Of a DNA stretch of 64,000 nt, positions 11,875 through 21,507 are shown one piece after another. A model generated the notes under the pieces. It ran no database searches, was not told where the DNA came from, and saw nothing but the letters and a program-made list of their open reading frames with translations. Both the position numbers and the translations under genes were made by a program. Source of the DNA: Mrakia gelida. Lineage: Eukaryota > Basidiomycota > Tremellomycetes > Cystofilobasidiales > Mrakiaceae. Positions within the stretch are counted from its first letter, which is position 1, and every line of letters starts with the position of its first letter. The stretch is from contig BRON01000008.1 of the NCBI GenBank assembly GCA_024345305.1, forward strand, positions 124,001 to 188,000, given 5' to 3'.

Positions 11875-12370
11875 ATGTACGTCCACCCCTTCTCTTGACG
11901 ATCAGACCAAAATGCGAGCAATCAAGCTCATTTTAAGGCCGTCCTCGCAGGTCTCAAGGCGGATCTCTCGGTGGACCCGAAGCTGCTTTCCCTGGCTCTC
12001 AACAGGCTCAGGGAGTTACTGGACCTGATCCTACACCGGAAAATCCAGGAGGAGTGAGTGCAGTGTTCGTTCGATGCTCAGACCCGAAGGTTCTAACAGA
12101 AAAGGGACGTTCTGACGTCGCTTTTGCTTCCACAAGGTCTTCCCCAAATCCGATCCTTCCCCAGCTCCCTCTACCAACGACTACACTCCTCCCGAGACTC
12201 AGAAGACCCACCCCAAGACCGACCACTCTCCCGATCCTCCTCGAGCGGAACCTACAGCCACGAACGCTCCAGTTCCAGGCGGAGAGCAGGCTCGCTCGCA
12301 GAAGGCCGACCCCGTCCAGAAGATGGGACGAGACAAGGAGGTCGAGGAGGGAGGCATGTTCGTCGAGTGA
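11875..12370 (+). CDS. Small hydrophilic protein; start codon split AT|G by an intron
   Basis: The open frame SQGGSLGGPEAAFPG... to ...EEGGMFVE has no usable ATG at its left end. A GTACGT donor sits inside an ATG (AT at 11875-11876), and the CAG at 11948-11950 restores ATG TCT CAA. The exons are then 11875-11876, 11951-12053 and 12137-12370 (stop TGA), giving about 112 residues. The second intron has TCTGAC and an AAG acceptor. The protein is Pro/Gly/Glu/Thr-rich with no membrane segment and probably disordered. I do not recognise a family. The TATA-like string immediately upstream is a caveat on the start. Confidence 0.55.
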
Positions 12371-12466
12371 TGGATCTGGGTGTTATATAGCTATGCGATG
12401 AGTCATTTCGCTCTATTCCTGCCTCAGAGATCTCAGACTTTGGTGGGCGGAGCTGGGAAACACTGC

Positions 12467-12480
12467 CCTGTTTGAACAGG
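12467..12480. promoter_or_regulatory. Inverted-repeat site CCTGTT-TG-AACAGG, copy 1
   Basis: Two 6-bp arms around TG, 71 bp upstream of the ATG of the first membrane paralogue. The same 14-mer lies at a matching place before the second paralogue. Binding site of a dimeric regulator is inferred from symmetry and conserved position only. Confidence 0.4.
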
Positions 12481-12550
12481 TCGAAATCGAGTCGTCCTCG
12501 TCCCTCCCTCCTCTTCTTTGTTCCCTCAACACCATCTCCCCTCCAGCAAC

Positions 12551-13336
12551 ATGTCCGAGAAGTTCTCCCTCCCTTCGATACCCTCTTTGGCTCCTCCTTG
12601 CATCCACCCAACCGTACTCAGCGGTCGACAGAGGCTTCTCTTCAGTCAATTCTCGACAGTTTTCCCATGGCACGCCCTCAACTTCGTCAAACATCTTCCT
12701 CTGGGGACACCAGGACGGGAGCTCTGGCTGTCTCTACCTGGAACAACTCAAACGACGCTTAAGCCGTTTTTGGTTCTTATCTGGTAGTGAGTCCTCCCCC
12801 GTTTCTTCATCAATCGACGGCCAGGAAGGAAGTCGTTGCGAGCTCGAGCTCATACCCCTCCTCCTCCCTCCCTTCGTCTTCCCTCCTCGTTCAGCATCAT
12901 CGCCCAACTCCTCGTCAAGTTCCCCACCACCTCCTACTTCTACCCCTCCTCCCCAGGCTTCAGATGGGTCGCTACCCCTTCTTCCTTCTCGTCGCCTCCA
13001 TCATCCACTCCCTCCTCCTCCGAAGCTCAACAACCAACCTCAGCCCCCATCGGTCGCTGGCACTTCTCCCTCGCAGGACTCCCCTCAGATCCTCACCCTC
13101 TCAGCGGAGACAAACCCAAATCCTTCTTCCCCTTCTGGTGGCCCATCCTCATCGTCCAAACCCCCTTCCTCGTCGCCTGGATCGCGTACATCTCTGGTTC
13201 GATCGGAGAGCCGGGAGACGACTCGTTCAAGATCTTCACCTGGTGGATCTCGGGAGTGTGTTTGGCCACCTTCCCTTTCTTGTTGTACATGGCTCGGGAT
13301 GGAGGGGCGCTGGACGTTCACGGGAAGAAGGTGTAG
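12551..13336 (+). CDS. Polytopic membrane protein, tandem paralogue A
   Basis: Two exons, 12551-12786 and 12895-13336, encode 225 residues. The splice is WYIIAQ across a GTGAGT intron. Hydrophobic segments are around KPFLVLIWYIIAQLLVKF, WWPILIVQTPFLVAWIAYIS and FTWWISGVCLATFPFLLYM, so at least three membrane spans are expected. A Ser/Pro-rich loop lies between spans 1 and 2, and the C-terminus is ARDGGALDVHGKKV. I do not know the family. It is a tandem duplicate of the gene at 14116, with the same exon structure, upstream palindrome and a 3'-UTR intron (13393-13489) in both. Confidence 0.75.
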
Positions 13337-14115
13337 GGTGGAGCTCGGATCGGACGAGGAAGAGAGCGAAGGTGAGGGTCGAGTTGAGACGCGTGAGTTC
13401 GATTCCTCTTCGTTCTCGTCTTCCTCGAGCCCTCTTCCCTATCTACCTCTACCTCTCAATGACGCCTGATCTTCCATTTCGTCGTCTAGTGCTTTCTATC
13501 GCGGACAGCGGCCTCGTCAAGTCGTTCCACGCGTCAGGTTCGTAGGACGGACGCTGCCTGTGCTTCTTCTTTCTTAGCTCTAGTAAACGTACTCAGCTTA
13601 TCTTCTCTCGGTTCATACTTCGCTCGTCTCTACGGGATCTGAAACACTCAACGACAGTGTCTTCGCTCGTGTCTTGGGCTTCCAAAACGATTGAGAGCTG
13701 AGATGATGGGTCTCCTTTTTGTTCGAAGCCGGCATTCCTGAGTTTGGACAGCACGCAAGTTTCCGACAGGTCTGAGCCGTAGACCTCGGACTCTCCAACC
13801 ACGGGATTTTGAAACGCAGAGCTTCCGAGAGAAAGACGTGGGAGTATCACGACGCGTCGAAAGTGTCGCTCACCTCCGTCGATCTTGGTTCGTGAGCTCA
13901 CCACAACCGCGACCTCCTTCTCCCTCTCCCCCCTCTCCCCCCCTTCTCTTCGGCACCGTCCCAATAGCTACCAGACCAGCTCGTAGAGACATCCTCTTGT
14001 AGACCCAAAAGCTCGCGGCACAGCCCTGTTTGAACAGGTCGAATCGTCCACACCCCTTCCCCTCCTCCGGCAGGCCTCCTCTTTATCCTTCAACCGCTTC
14101 CTCCTGTCCAGCAAC
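13337..14115. other. Intergenic region between the tandem paralogues
   Basis: 779 bp. The left part is the 3' UTR of paralogue A with a likely intron at 13393-13489. A GACGCGTC octamer lies at 13851, and the second copy of the CCTGTT/AACAGG site at 14025. No further gene is seen. Confidence 0.4.
14025..14038. promoter_or_regulatory. Inverted-repeat site CCTGTT-TG-AACAGG, copy 2
   Basis: Identical 14-mer to copy 1, here 78 bp upstream of the second paralogue's ATG. Confidence 0.4.
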
Positions 14116-14891
14116 ATGTCCGAGAAGCTCTCCCGCCCTTCCCTAGCTACCGCAGCGGCCCCAGGTATCCATCCTCCCTTCAAGCTCAGCCGGCACATGG
14201 CCATCATCTTCCCTGCCTTCCTCACCATCCTCCTCCCTTGGGTGCTCCTCGACCACGTCGAGCGCCTTCCCCTCGGTCTGCCAGGTCGAGACTTCTGGAT
14301 CTCTTTACCTGGAACGATGCAGACAACCCTGAAGCCTCCAATCGTCTTTGTCTGGTAGTGAGTTCTCGTCTCCCTCCTTCATCAAGCGAAGAACCCCTTT
14401 GCGAGCTCGAGCTCACGTCCCCCCTCCTCCCTCCCTCCCTCCATCTGCTCTCGTCCCTCAGCTCCCTCATCCACCTTCTCAGCAAGTTCCCAACCACTTC
14501 CTACTTCTACGCCTCCTCCCCAGGTTTCAGATGGATCGCTACCAACTCCTCCTCCACCTCCTCGACTCTAACTCCCTCCTCCTCCGAAGCTCAACCCACC
14601 TCGCTCGGACAATGGCGCTTCTCCTTCGCTGGTCTTCCCTCGGATCCTCAACCTCTCAGCGGCACCAAGCCCAAATCCTTCTTCCCCTTCTGACAACCCG
14701 TCCTCGTCTCGAACGCTCCCTTCGTCATCGCCTGGATCGCGTACATCTCAGGATCAATCGGAGAGCCTGGGGACGATTCGTACCGGAGGTTCTCTTACTG
14801 GATCTACGGAATCAGTATGCTCTGCGTCCCGTTCGTTTACTATTTGCTGAGGGACGGTGGAGCGTGGGATATTGATGCGAAGAAGGAGTAG
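14116..14891 (+). pseudogene. Tandem paralogue B with in-frame TGA
   Basis: Exons 14116-14357 and 14462-14891 mirror paralogue A, including the splice phase (WY|SLIHLLSKF). At codon 158 the frame has TGA (14691-14693) where A has the first Trp of SFFPFWWP; the next codon is CAA. The same frame then continues for 65 codons with clear similarity to A (AWIAYISGSIGEPGDDS is almost identical) and ends at TAG 14889-14891. The stop removes the last two membrane spans. The frame beyond it has not drifted. That means a young nonsense allele, stop readthrough, or a sequencing error. A spliced 3'-UTR-like intron (14961-15066) with an ACTAAC branch follows. Confidence 0.65.
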
Positions 14892-15694
14892 GCGGCGGCA
14901 TCGACGGAGGAGGACGAGGGCGAGGGAGGGAACCAAGGGAAGGATCGCGAGTCGAGACGCGTGAGTTTGACTCTTCTTCGTTCTCGTTTTCCTCAAGCCT
15001 TACCCCCATTTCAGTCTTACTGCTCGAGGATTACTAACGTGTCTTCGATTTCCTGTGCTCGTACAGTGAACGATGACCTCGTGACGAAGACCTTGTGAGG
15101 TCGTTTCTCGCGTCGGACTTGGAAGCGAGCGTCGCGAGTACTCGTTTCCCAGCTTCCTACACGTCTTCGGTGGACGTTTCTCTCGGCTTCTACATATTTC
15201 TACACTAGGCACTCGGAACTAATCTATACTACGTACGATGGTTACTTTGGGCTTCGAGAATCGTCTGTAGCGGCGGGACGAACCAGAGGACCGCCCTGCC
15301 CTTCGAGACGCGCTTTTTTTCTGAGAGGGGAAACGAGCAAACTGGTTTGGACCTTCAGGTCAAACCATACAGCGCCAATCAGAAGAGGGAGGAGGCTAGA
15401 AACAATATATGCGACGCGTCGAGGAGAGTCCCTCAACATTCTCGAGCCCTCCTCGCGAGCTCGCGCAAACGACGACCTCGACTTCCCCTTCCCTCCCTCT
15501 TCCATCCCTCGGACACCCTCCTCTCGACCTATGATACAGAGCCGCTCGTAGAGAGTACGTCCCTCCTTACTTACCATCGGTGTAGACCTTATCGCTGAAG
15601 CTGATCTCTTCTTCCTTCTCTTGTTGACCTCAGCTTCACCAGCTCCTCCCCCCTTCCCTTCTCTTCCCTCTTCGTCCCTCTCACATCCATCGCC
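14892..15694. other. Intergenic region
   Basis: 803 bp. The first 175 bp are the 3' region of paralogue B, with the intron 14961-15066. An octamer GACGCGTC lies at 15413. The rest is the leader of the BRCT gene; no other gene is seen. Confidence 0.4.
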
Positions 15695-17234
15695 ATGAGC
15701 ATCCCTCGACCCACCAACGCCAAATCATCCTCCTCTCGACTTCCACCCTTCACTTCCTCCAGCATCTCATCTTCTACGGTCACCAACAAACGATCCAATC
15801 CCTTCGATGAGGAGGAAACGAGCTTCGACCTGCCGTCTTCCTCCACCTCCTCCCCTCCTCCTCCTTCTTCCAAAGCTCAATCCAACGCCTTCAACAGCTC
15901 GTCGAAGATGACTAAGCCCTCACCGTTAGTAGACGCTCTCCTCTGCTACCCCAGAAGAGCCACTGCTGACCTTGTGGCTTCGTTCTCTGGGAACAGGTTC
16001 GAGTCGAGCTCAGCGGATGGGACGAACAACGTCAAGACGAGTCCTTCCAAGGAGTGGAAACCCAAGGACGAAGCCCCTTCTAGAGAGAAGGCTCTCAACA
16101 GACTCGTGAGTCTTACCTATACTCTTCAAGATCGAGAGAGGACCCTGGCTGACCCCCGTTTGCGCTCCTCCCACTCAGGTCTCCAACCCCTCCCACCCTT
16201 CGAATCCCATCACGTCTCGCTCCGGACAGAACGCGATCGACGTCGTCGTTTCAGCGTCGACTGGACATCAAGCACGAGCCCACGGTCCCAACAGTCGAAC
16301 GGCAGCTGGTTACTTCCAGGTTCGACAGGAGAAGCTGAAGGTCCAGGCGGCTGGGAAGGTTCGTTCTTCGAGACCCTCGATCCGTTCGTCCGTTAACTCG
16401 CACTTCGACCGCTGACTGAGCTTCTCTTCGTTCGGCTTCGTGAACCTACAGAAGGACGATATATTTAAGGGTGTGCGGGTATATCTGGATGGGTATCTTG
16501 GGGTCGGAGTAACGAACTTGGAAATCAAGGCTCTCGTCAACTCGCACGGAGGGACCGTCAGGTTTGTCGTTTCTTCCTCTCCTCGTCGACCCTTCCGTCT
16601 CTTATCCAACTCCCCAAGTCTCCTCGTCGACTATAGAGCCTGACGTCCTACTTCGTTCCTTCGTCTCTCCTCCCACAACCGCAGCGAGTACGCCAACCAG
16701 CACGTCACGCACATCATCACCCACGAACCTCTCTCCGGATCCAAGAACCACTCCTTCCTCAACAAGAAAGCTGGCTGGAGACCTCAGATCGTCGACCCCA
16801 AGTGGGTGATCGAGAGCGTCGACAAGGGTAAACGACTCGACGTGTTCAAGTTCCTTATTCTCGATCCTTGCGTCAGTCCCCTCCCCTCGTCGTCGCGTCG
16901 CCTTTTGCTCCTCGAGAGCTGCGAGAGCTGAATCTTCCTCGCTCGTCTTCATCTTTGCTCTCAGGACCAACCTCGAGTGGCGTCGTTCTTCTCGTCGGTC
17001 AAACCTCAGCAAGAACCAGAGGCGAAACGACCCAAGCTCGTCGCGTCGAAATCAACCTCCTCCTCGTCCTCCTCCTCAACCTCGACCGGAACCGCCTTCT
17101 CCTCGTCCTCCTCCATCGGACCTCGATCTCGGTCGGCACCTTCCATCTCGACCAAGTCGTCCATCTCCTCGTCCTTCTCAAAGTCGTCGGCGGCGAAGGG
17201 AGGTTCGAGGAAGGAGGCGATTGAGCTCGACTGA
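15695..17234 (+). CDS. REV1-type BRCT protein with PIP box, no polymerase domain
   Basis: Six exons (15695-15924, 15997-16105, 16179-16358, 16452-16561, 16685-16871, 16965-17234) give 361 residues. After a Ser/Pro-rich start comes AGYFQVRQEKLKVQ, the block that precedes the BRCT domain in REV1. The BRCT domain spans about residues 174-262 (DDIFKGVRVYLDGYLG, VTHIIT, PKWVIESVDKGKRLD). Next come a PIP box, Q274-P-R-V-A-S-F-F281 (QxxhxxFF), and a basic KRPK patch in a Ser-rich tail that ends at a normal stop. REV1's BRCT domain contacts PCNA and primed DNA; here there is no Y-family polymerase or C-terminal domain within the gene or immediately downstream. A role in tethering to PCNA at forks is inferred. 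Confidence 0.8.
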
Positions 17235-17567
17235 TTCGTTTCGTAGATCTTCTCGACCTTCCCGCTTCGTTCTCTAGCTCTCTCTGTTGTTCATTATTGA
17301 CGTCTTACCTTACTCCTCTTCTCTTGCTGCACCTGCTCTACCCTCTTATTTTATGACTGAAACGATTTCGCCCTCCGACGATGGTTCCACCTCCTCGAAA
17401 ACGAGCTCACCTCTCCTTCCTTCCCTTCAACGGCTTCCATCTCACCAACCCTCCCTCCCAACGGCTCCTTCACTCTCTCCACCGTTCAAGACTCCTCTTC
17501 TTTCCCTCCTTTACCAAATCCCATCTTCTCTTCTCCTGCCCTCGAATCCTCAACGGCTTCATCGACC
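17235..17567. other. Intergenic/leader region
   Basis: 333 bp, CT-rich leader of the F-box-like gene. No coding sequence is seen. Confidence 0.4.
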
Positions 17568-18744
17568 ATGACCTCGAACATCCGCCTTCCCTCCTCCCTC
17601 CCCTCCCTCCCCTCCCTCCCCTCCCTCTCCATCTCAGCGAGCACTCCGGCTCCTCCCTCCTCCAACGCCACCTTCGAAGAGGTCATCAAGGAACGAGACG
17701 CTCTCCTCGTTGGGAAAGAAGCCTCCCGAGCTCGAATCGCCTTCCTCGAACGAGAGCTCGAGAGAGAGAAGAGGAGGAACCGTCCAGCCAGCCCACCTTC
17801 CCTCGGCCTGCTCCCCTCGGAGCTTCACTTCAAGATCCTCGGTTTCGCCAGTAGAAGAACGCTCGCTGCATGCTGCCGAGTCAGCTTCGTGTACCTCGAA
17901 ATCGCCATCGATCTCCTGTACGGGAGCATCGAGCTCGACAACCTCCGGAACTTGGTTCAGCTCTTCGGACAGAGAGTACGTCCGTCGCTCTTCCTTCCTT
18001 CCCCCAGCTTCCCTACACCCTCCTTGATCGTGTTCTGAGTCGAGACTGACTGGAAGCCATCTCCAATCGCAGGGAAAGGTTTCGTTCATCCAGTTCGGCG
18101 ACAAACCCTACACCTCCTTCCTCTCTCGCATCCGAAACTTCACTTTCCATCTCCCCACCTTCATTGAGCCCTGGGACTACCCCAGGCTGTACCTCCCTCT
18201 TTTCATCAACCCTCTCCCGATCGAACACCTCCGTTTGACGTGCACATGGTCCGAAGAAGACGAGTTCAGCGGGCACCAACTCCTCGACTATCTCCTTCCT
18301 CTTTTCAACCCCACCTCTCTTCACTTCACTCCCTTGCGTTCTTGTGCACCCGGGCACTTCGTCTTCTTCGATCCCCACGATCTCCCTCGATGGACTCGCT
18401 TGAAGCACGCGCGCTTGACGGAAACAATCTGCGACTTCAGAGTCAGCACCCGGAGCTGGAGGACCACCTACGAGATTCCTTACGCCCTCGAGGGAGGTGA
18501 TCTAGATCATCTCGCCTACGCAGTCGGAGAGATGGCCAAGTTTTACTACCGCACCGCCGTCTCGCATCGCGCTCTTCAGAGTACCGAGGTGGTGGTGAGG
18601 ACGGAGGAGGAGAGGGTCAAGGCTGAGGAGGTGATCAAGGCGTCGCTCGTCGAGCTCGAGGAAGAGAACGCGATTTTTTCGTCTGAAGATCGCTCGAGAT
18701 GCTTGGAGGCTATCTCGCTTGTAGTGGGTGAAATGACGCCTTGA
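17568..18744 (+). CDS. F-box-like protein
   Basis: Exon 1 encodes a repetitive SLPSLPSLPSL start, a coiled-coil segment (about residues 35-65, KERDALL...ERELEREKRRNR), and an F-box-like helix set (LLPSELHFKILGFASRRTLAACCRVSFVYLEIA). The intron at about 17976-18071 has GTACGT and CTGAC. Exon 2 carries FIQFGDKPYTSFLSRIRNFTF and later hydrophobic strands, then a helical acidic C-terminus ending ...VVGEMTP at TGA 18742. F-box proteins recruit substrates to SCF ubiquitin ligases through Skp1; the target is unknown. The layout matches the large F-box families of basidiomycetes. A splice donor lies one base after the stop. Confidence 0.65.
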
Positions 18745-19420
18745 GGTCAGTTGTTCTCGTTTCTCGTTGCTCGTTCGCTTCCTTGTTCCTCGTGCCTTTC
18801 GAGTTCGCTGACTCGACGCGTCGCTCACTTTTTCTCCTCCAGCTCACGATACCCACCTCTCACCATCCTCGCCGCCAACCCTTCCTCACCCTCGCACTAC
18901 CACTTCCAACTCGACTCAGGCTCAACCCAACTCCACGTACCTCGTCCTACCTCGTCTCTCCTTGCCAGCCCAAGCTCGCATCGTCGTGTCTCGTTTCTTC
19001 CCTTCGCTCGCTCAATGTGAGCTCCTTCCTTCCATTCTCTTCCCGCCATGTCTTACCTGAACTAACAATACTTGTTGTATTCTCCTCATGCACTCAGATA
19101 CACGCCTTCGTTCGAAATCGCTCTCTGGACCTCTTCGCTCGTCCGTCTCGCTCGTCGCTCGCCTTGACTCGTTTCTTTCTTGGACTTCGACATCGTGAGT
19201 CTTCTTCCGCTCTCCCTCTTTTGAACCTCGCTCAAAACTGACTCTCTCTCGCTCCTCTGCTCGCCCTTCGTCTCGCTCAGATCCCAACCCCGCCGTCTCT
19301 CCTAACCGACCTACCTCAACCTCAACCTCGACGACCACGGACGATGGACGAGTCAGAGGGTCTTCTTGCCTCAACGCCTCGAGGGAATGACGGGGTGGTA
19401 TCTTCGCCTTTCTTGCTTGT
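18745..19420 (+). other. Spliced-looking region downstream of the F-box stop
   Basis: Three well-formed introns follow the stop: 18746-18842 (GTCAGT, GCTGAC, CAG), 19017-19097 (GTGAGC, AACTAAC, CAG) and 19195-19280 (GTGAGT, ACTGAC, CAG). They define exons at 18843-19016, 19098-19194 and 19281 onward. These may be an intron-containing 3' UTR. Alternatively, they are coding exons: the frame that follows TGA stays open for about 100 codons across them. No good ATG for a separate gene is seen. Confidence 0.35.
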
Positions 19421-20306
19421 ACACCTATGATGTCCCTTCTCCAAGCCTGACCTGATCTTGGCTGGAAGAGGAGACCGACTGGAGAGAAGAGTTCGGAAGT
19501 GCGACGCGACGTAGAGGAGCGCTTCAAACACGTGTCCTGCAGATTTGCTCCATTGCGAGCAGACGGACAGTATCCTCTACCGCCCGTGTTATCTTGACGA
19601 ACAGGTTTGACTGACGAGCCTAATTTTCGAGCAGACGACGACGCGTCGAAGGTCGAGGTGTCGACGCACCCGCTGACGAGATTGAAAGACGAGGAAACGT
19701 GCATCGAGGTGAAGAACTCGTCAGCGTGGTAGCATGACCTCGTCGTTCGAGGTAGTGAGGAGCGAGATGTGCTAGAAAACTCCAAGACGAGGGGTCGGAG
19801 GTGAGCGACGCGAGACGAATACAGAGGGAGGAGATGAAGAGCGAGATGAAAGGTCGTTGAAGCCTGAAGAGGTTCTTCCAGAGTTTGAGGTGAAAGGTAT
19901 CGAGATACGGCTCTCTGGAAAGTTTTCTTCTTTCGCCTGAGATCATTCTTGAAGGCGAACCAGCTCTGGGTCGGGCGAGGGAAGCAAATGTGAAGCTCAC
20001 CGTTTTCGACTCCTCCCTCCCTCGTTCGAGCTCGCACTCTCCCTTCCTTCTCCCAGCCACGACATCGCCTCGTCTTGGATAGCACCTTCTCATCCTCTTC
20101 CTCCCATTCTAGAGATGAGCTCATCGCCTTCGCCCCTCGCTCGCTCACTCCGAAGAGGGTTTGGTGCCTGATCGTCGAAGGGAGGGAACGCTCTCCTTTC
20201 CCTCCTCCTCCTTCCTCGCTTCCCTCTTGTTCCCTCCCACCGACCACGACTTGCTCTCTTGTCTCCCTCTTCTTCCTTCGTAACTCACTCTTCGTCCCTC
20301 CTCGAC
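19421..20306. other. Intergenic region without a convincing gene
   Basis: About 890 bp up to the next start. It holds a GACGCGTC octamer at 19640 and the CT-rich leader of the next gene. A long antisense open frame exists but is not protein-like. Confidence 0.35.
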
Positions 20307-21172
20307 ATGCCAACTCCCTCCTCTCTCAAAGAATCGTCCGCTGCCAACCTTCAAGGCTCCAACTCGCTTCCCCTCCTCGTCCAAACCAAGACCTCCCCCT
20401 CCTCCCTTCCTTCCTTCGCCAAACCAGCCGTTGCTGCTCGCTCGTCGATTCACATCGCTCGTACCCCTCTCGCCAAGGAGCCCTCATTCTCCATGATTCA
20501 GTCGAGAGAGAAGGAGAATGAGGCAACCTTGTTGAAGAAGGTGAAAGACCAAAACGAAAGGGTCAACAAAGGTGAGCTCGATTCCCTTCCCGCTCCCTCC
20601 CTCTCTCTCTCTTCCCTCGTTCTGCCTTTCAATCTTCTCACCAACGACGAGAGACGGTTAGCTGACCTTGCTCGTCTTCCCAGTTGGTCCCTTTTTCTCG
20701 TCCTTCCCAGCATCCGTCACCTCGACCTCCTCGGACCTTTCTCGACGGCCAAGCTCTCGTCAGCCTCCTCCTCCTCAACCCTCGAACACTCCCTCCACCT
20801 CCAGCGCCATCCTTACGTCGCAAGTTCCGGAGCCGATGTATCAGTTTCATGAGAAGCGGGATTGGGCCGGGTTGTTGGCGTGTAAAAGAGAGAGGCATCA
20901 GGAGCTGAGTGCTCTGGGGAAGCTGAGGGCTCGAGGTGAGTCTTTCGAACGTCCCTGACGAGGATCGTCTTTCAGCCCTTTACCGCATCTCTCATCCATA
21001 TAGAGCTGACAGCCTTCCTTCGTACTTCTCCCTATCAGAGTGGCAAGCACTGCAACGGGTCCTGGCTCAAGCGCCGACCCTCGCCGCTGGTGTCGAGGCT
21101 GAGTGTCGTTGGTTTGCTTTGGTGACTGCGAGGCGTTGCTACGAGCAGTTGGAAATTTCTCTCTGTTCGTAG
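20307..21172 (+). CDS. Unrecognised basic/Ser-rich protein
   Basis: Three exons join in phase: from ATG 20307 to a GTGAGC donor near 20571; from 20684 to near 20936 (after LRARG); from about 21040 to TAG 21170-21172. The first exon is Ser/Pro-rich with a basic helix (KENEATLLKKVKDQNERVNK). The second has a Pro/Ser linker and a helical part (MYQFHEKRDWAGLLACKRER). The third is a helical Ala/Leu-rich C-terminus with two Cys, ending LEISLCS. I do not recognise a family. The stop codon lies in the right arm of a hairpin (21137-21174). Confidence 0.6.
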
Positions 21173-21174
21173 CA
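21137..21174 (+). repeat. Hairpin spanning the end of the coding sequence
   Basis: Left arm TGCTACGAGCAG and right arm CTGTTCGTAGCA are complementary with one G-U pair; the 14-nt loop contains GAAATTTC. The stop codon of the upstream gene is inside the right arm. Confidence 0.5.
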
Positions 21175-21507
21175 GTCTCGTCCAAGTCTCTCCACCCATC
21201 TTCCGTCTGACTGACCACCTTCTCTCCTCTTCCCCTCCTGGTAGCCCCCTCCCCTTCCTCGCCGATTCCAGCCGGTTCCCTTTGTCCTCCTTTCCCTCGC
21301 TTCGATCCTCCGTACACCAAATACCTCCACACCCTCTTTGGAACCCTTCAATCCATGAGCAGAAGGCTGGAAAAGATCGGTTGGTGATGGCGGTCTCGCT
21401 CTTCTCGCGTCTCGACGATCACCTTCGCTAACCAACCTTCTTTTTGTCCTTCCTCGCCTCCCCTCCATTTCTTCCTCTCCATCACGTTCATCGCTTTTTA
21501 TCCAGCC
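21173..21507. other. Intergenic/leader region
   Basis: 335 bp, CT-rich leader of the MYND gene, with nothing else recognisable. Confidence 0.35.

Noticed and set aside
19012..20313. 433-residue open frame on the minus strand
   Set aside because: It is Arg/Ser/Glu-rich without any domain or coherent hydrophobic pattern, has no intron structure, and overlaps spliced-looking plus-strand sequence. In this GC- and CT-rich genome long antisense frames are common.
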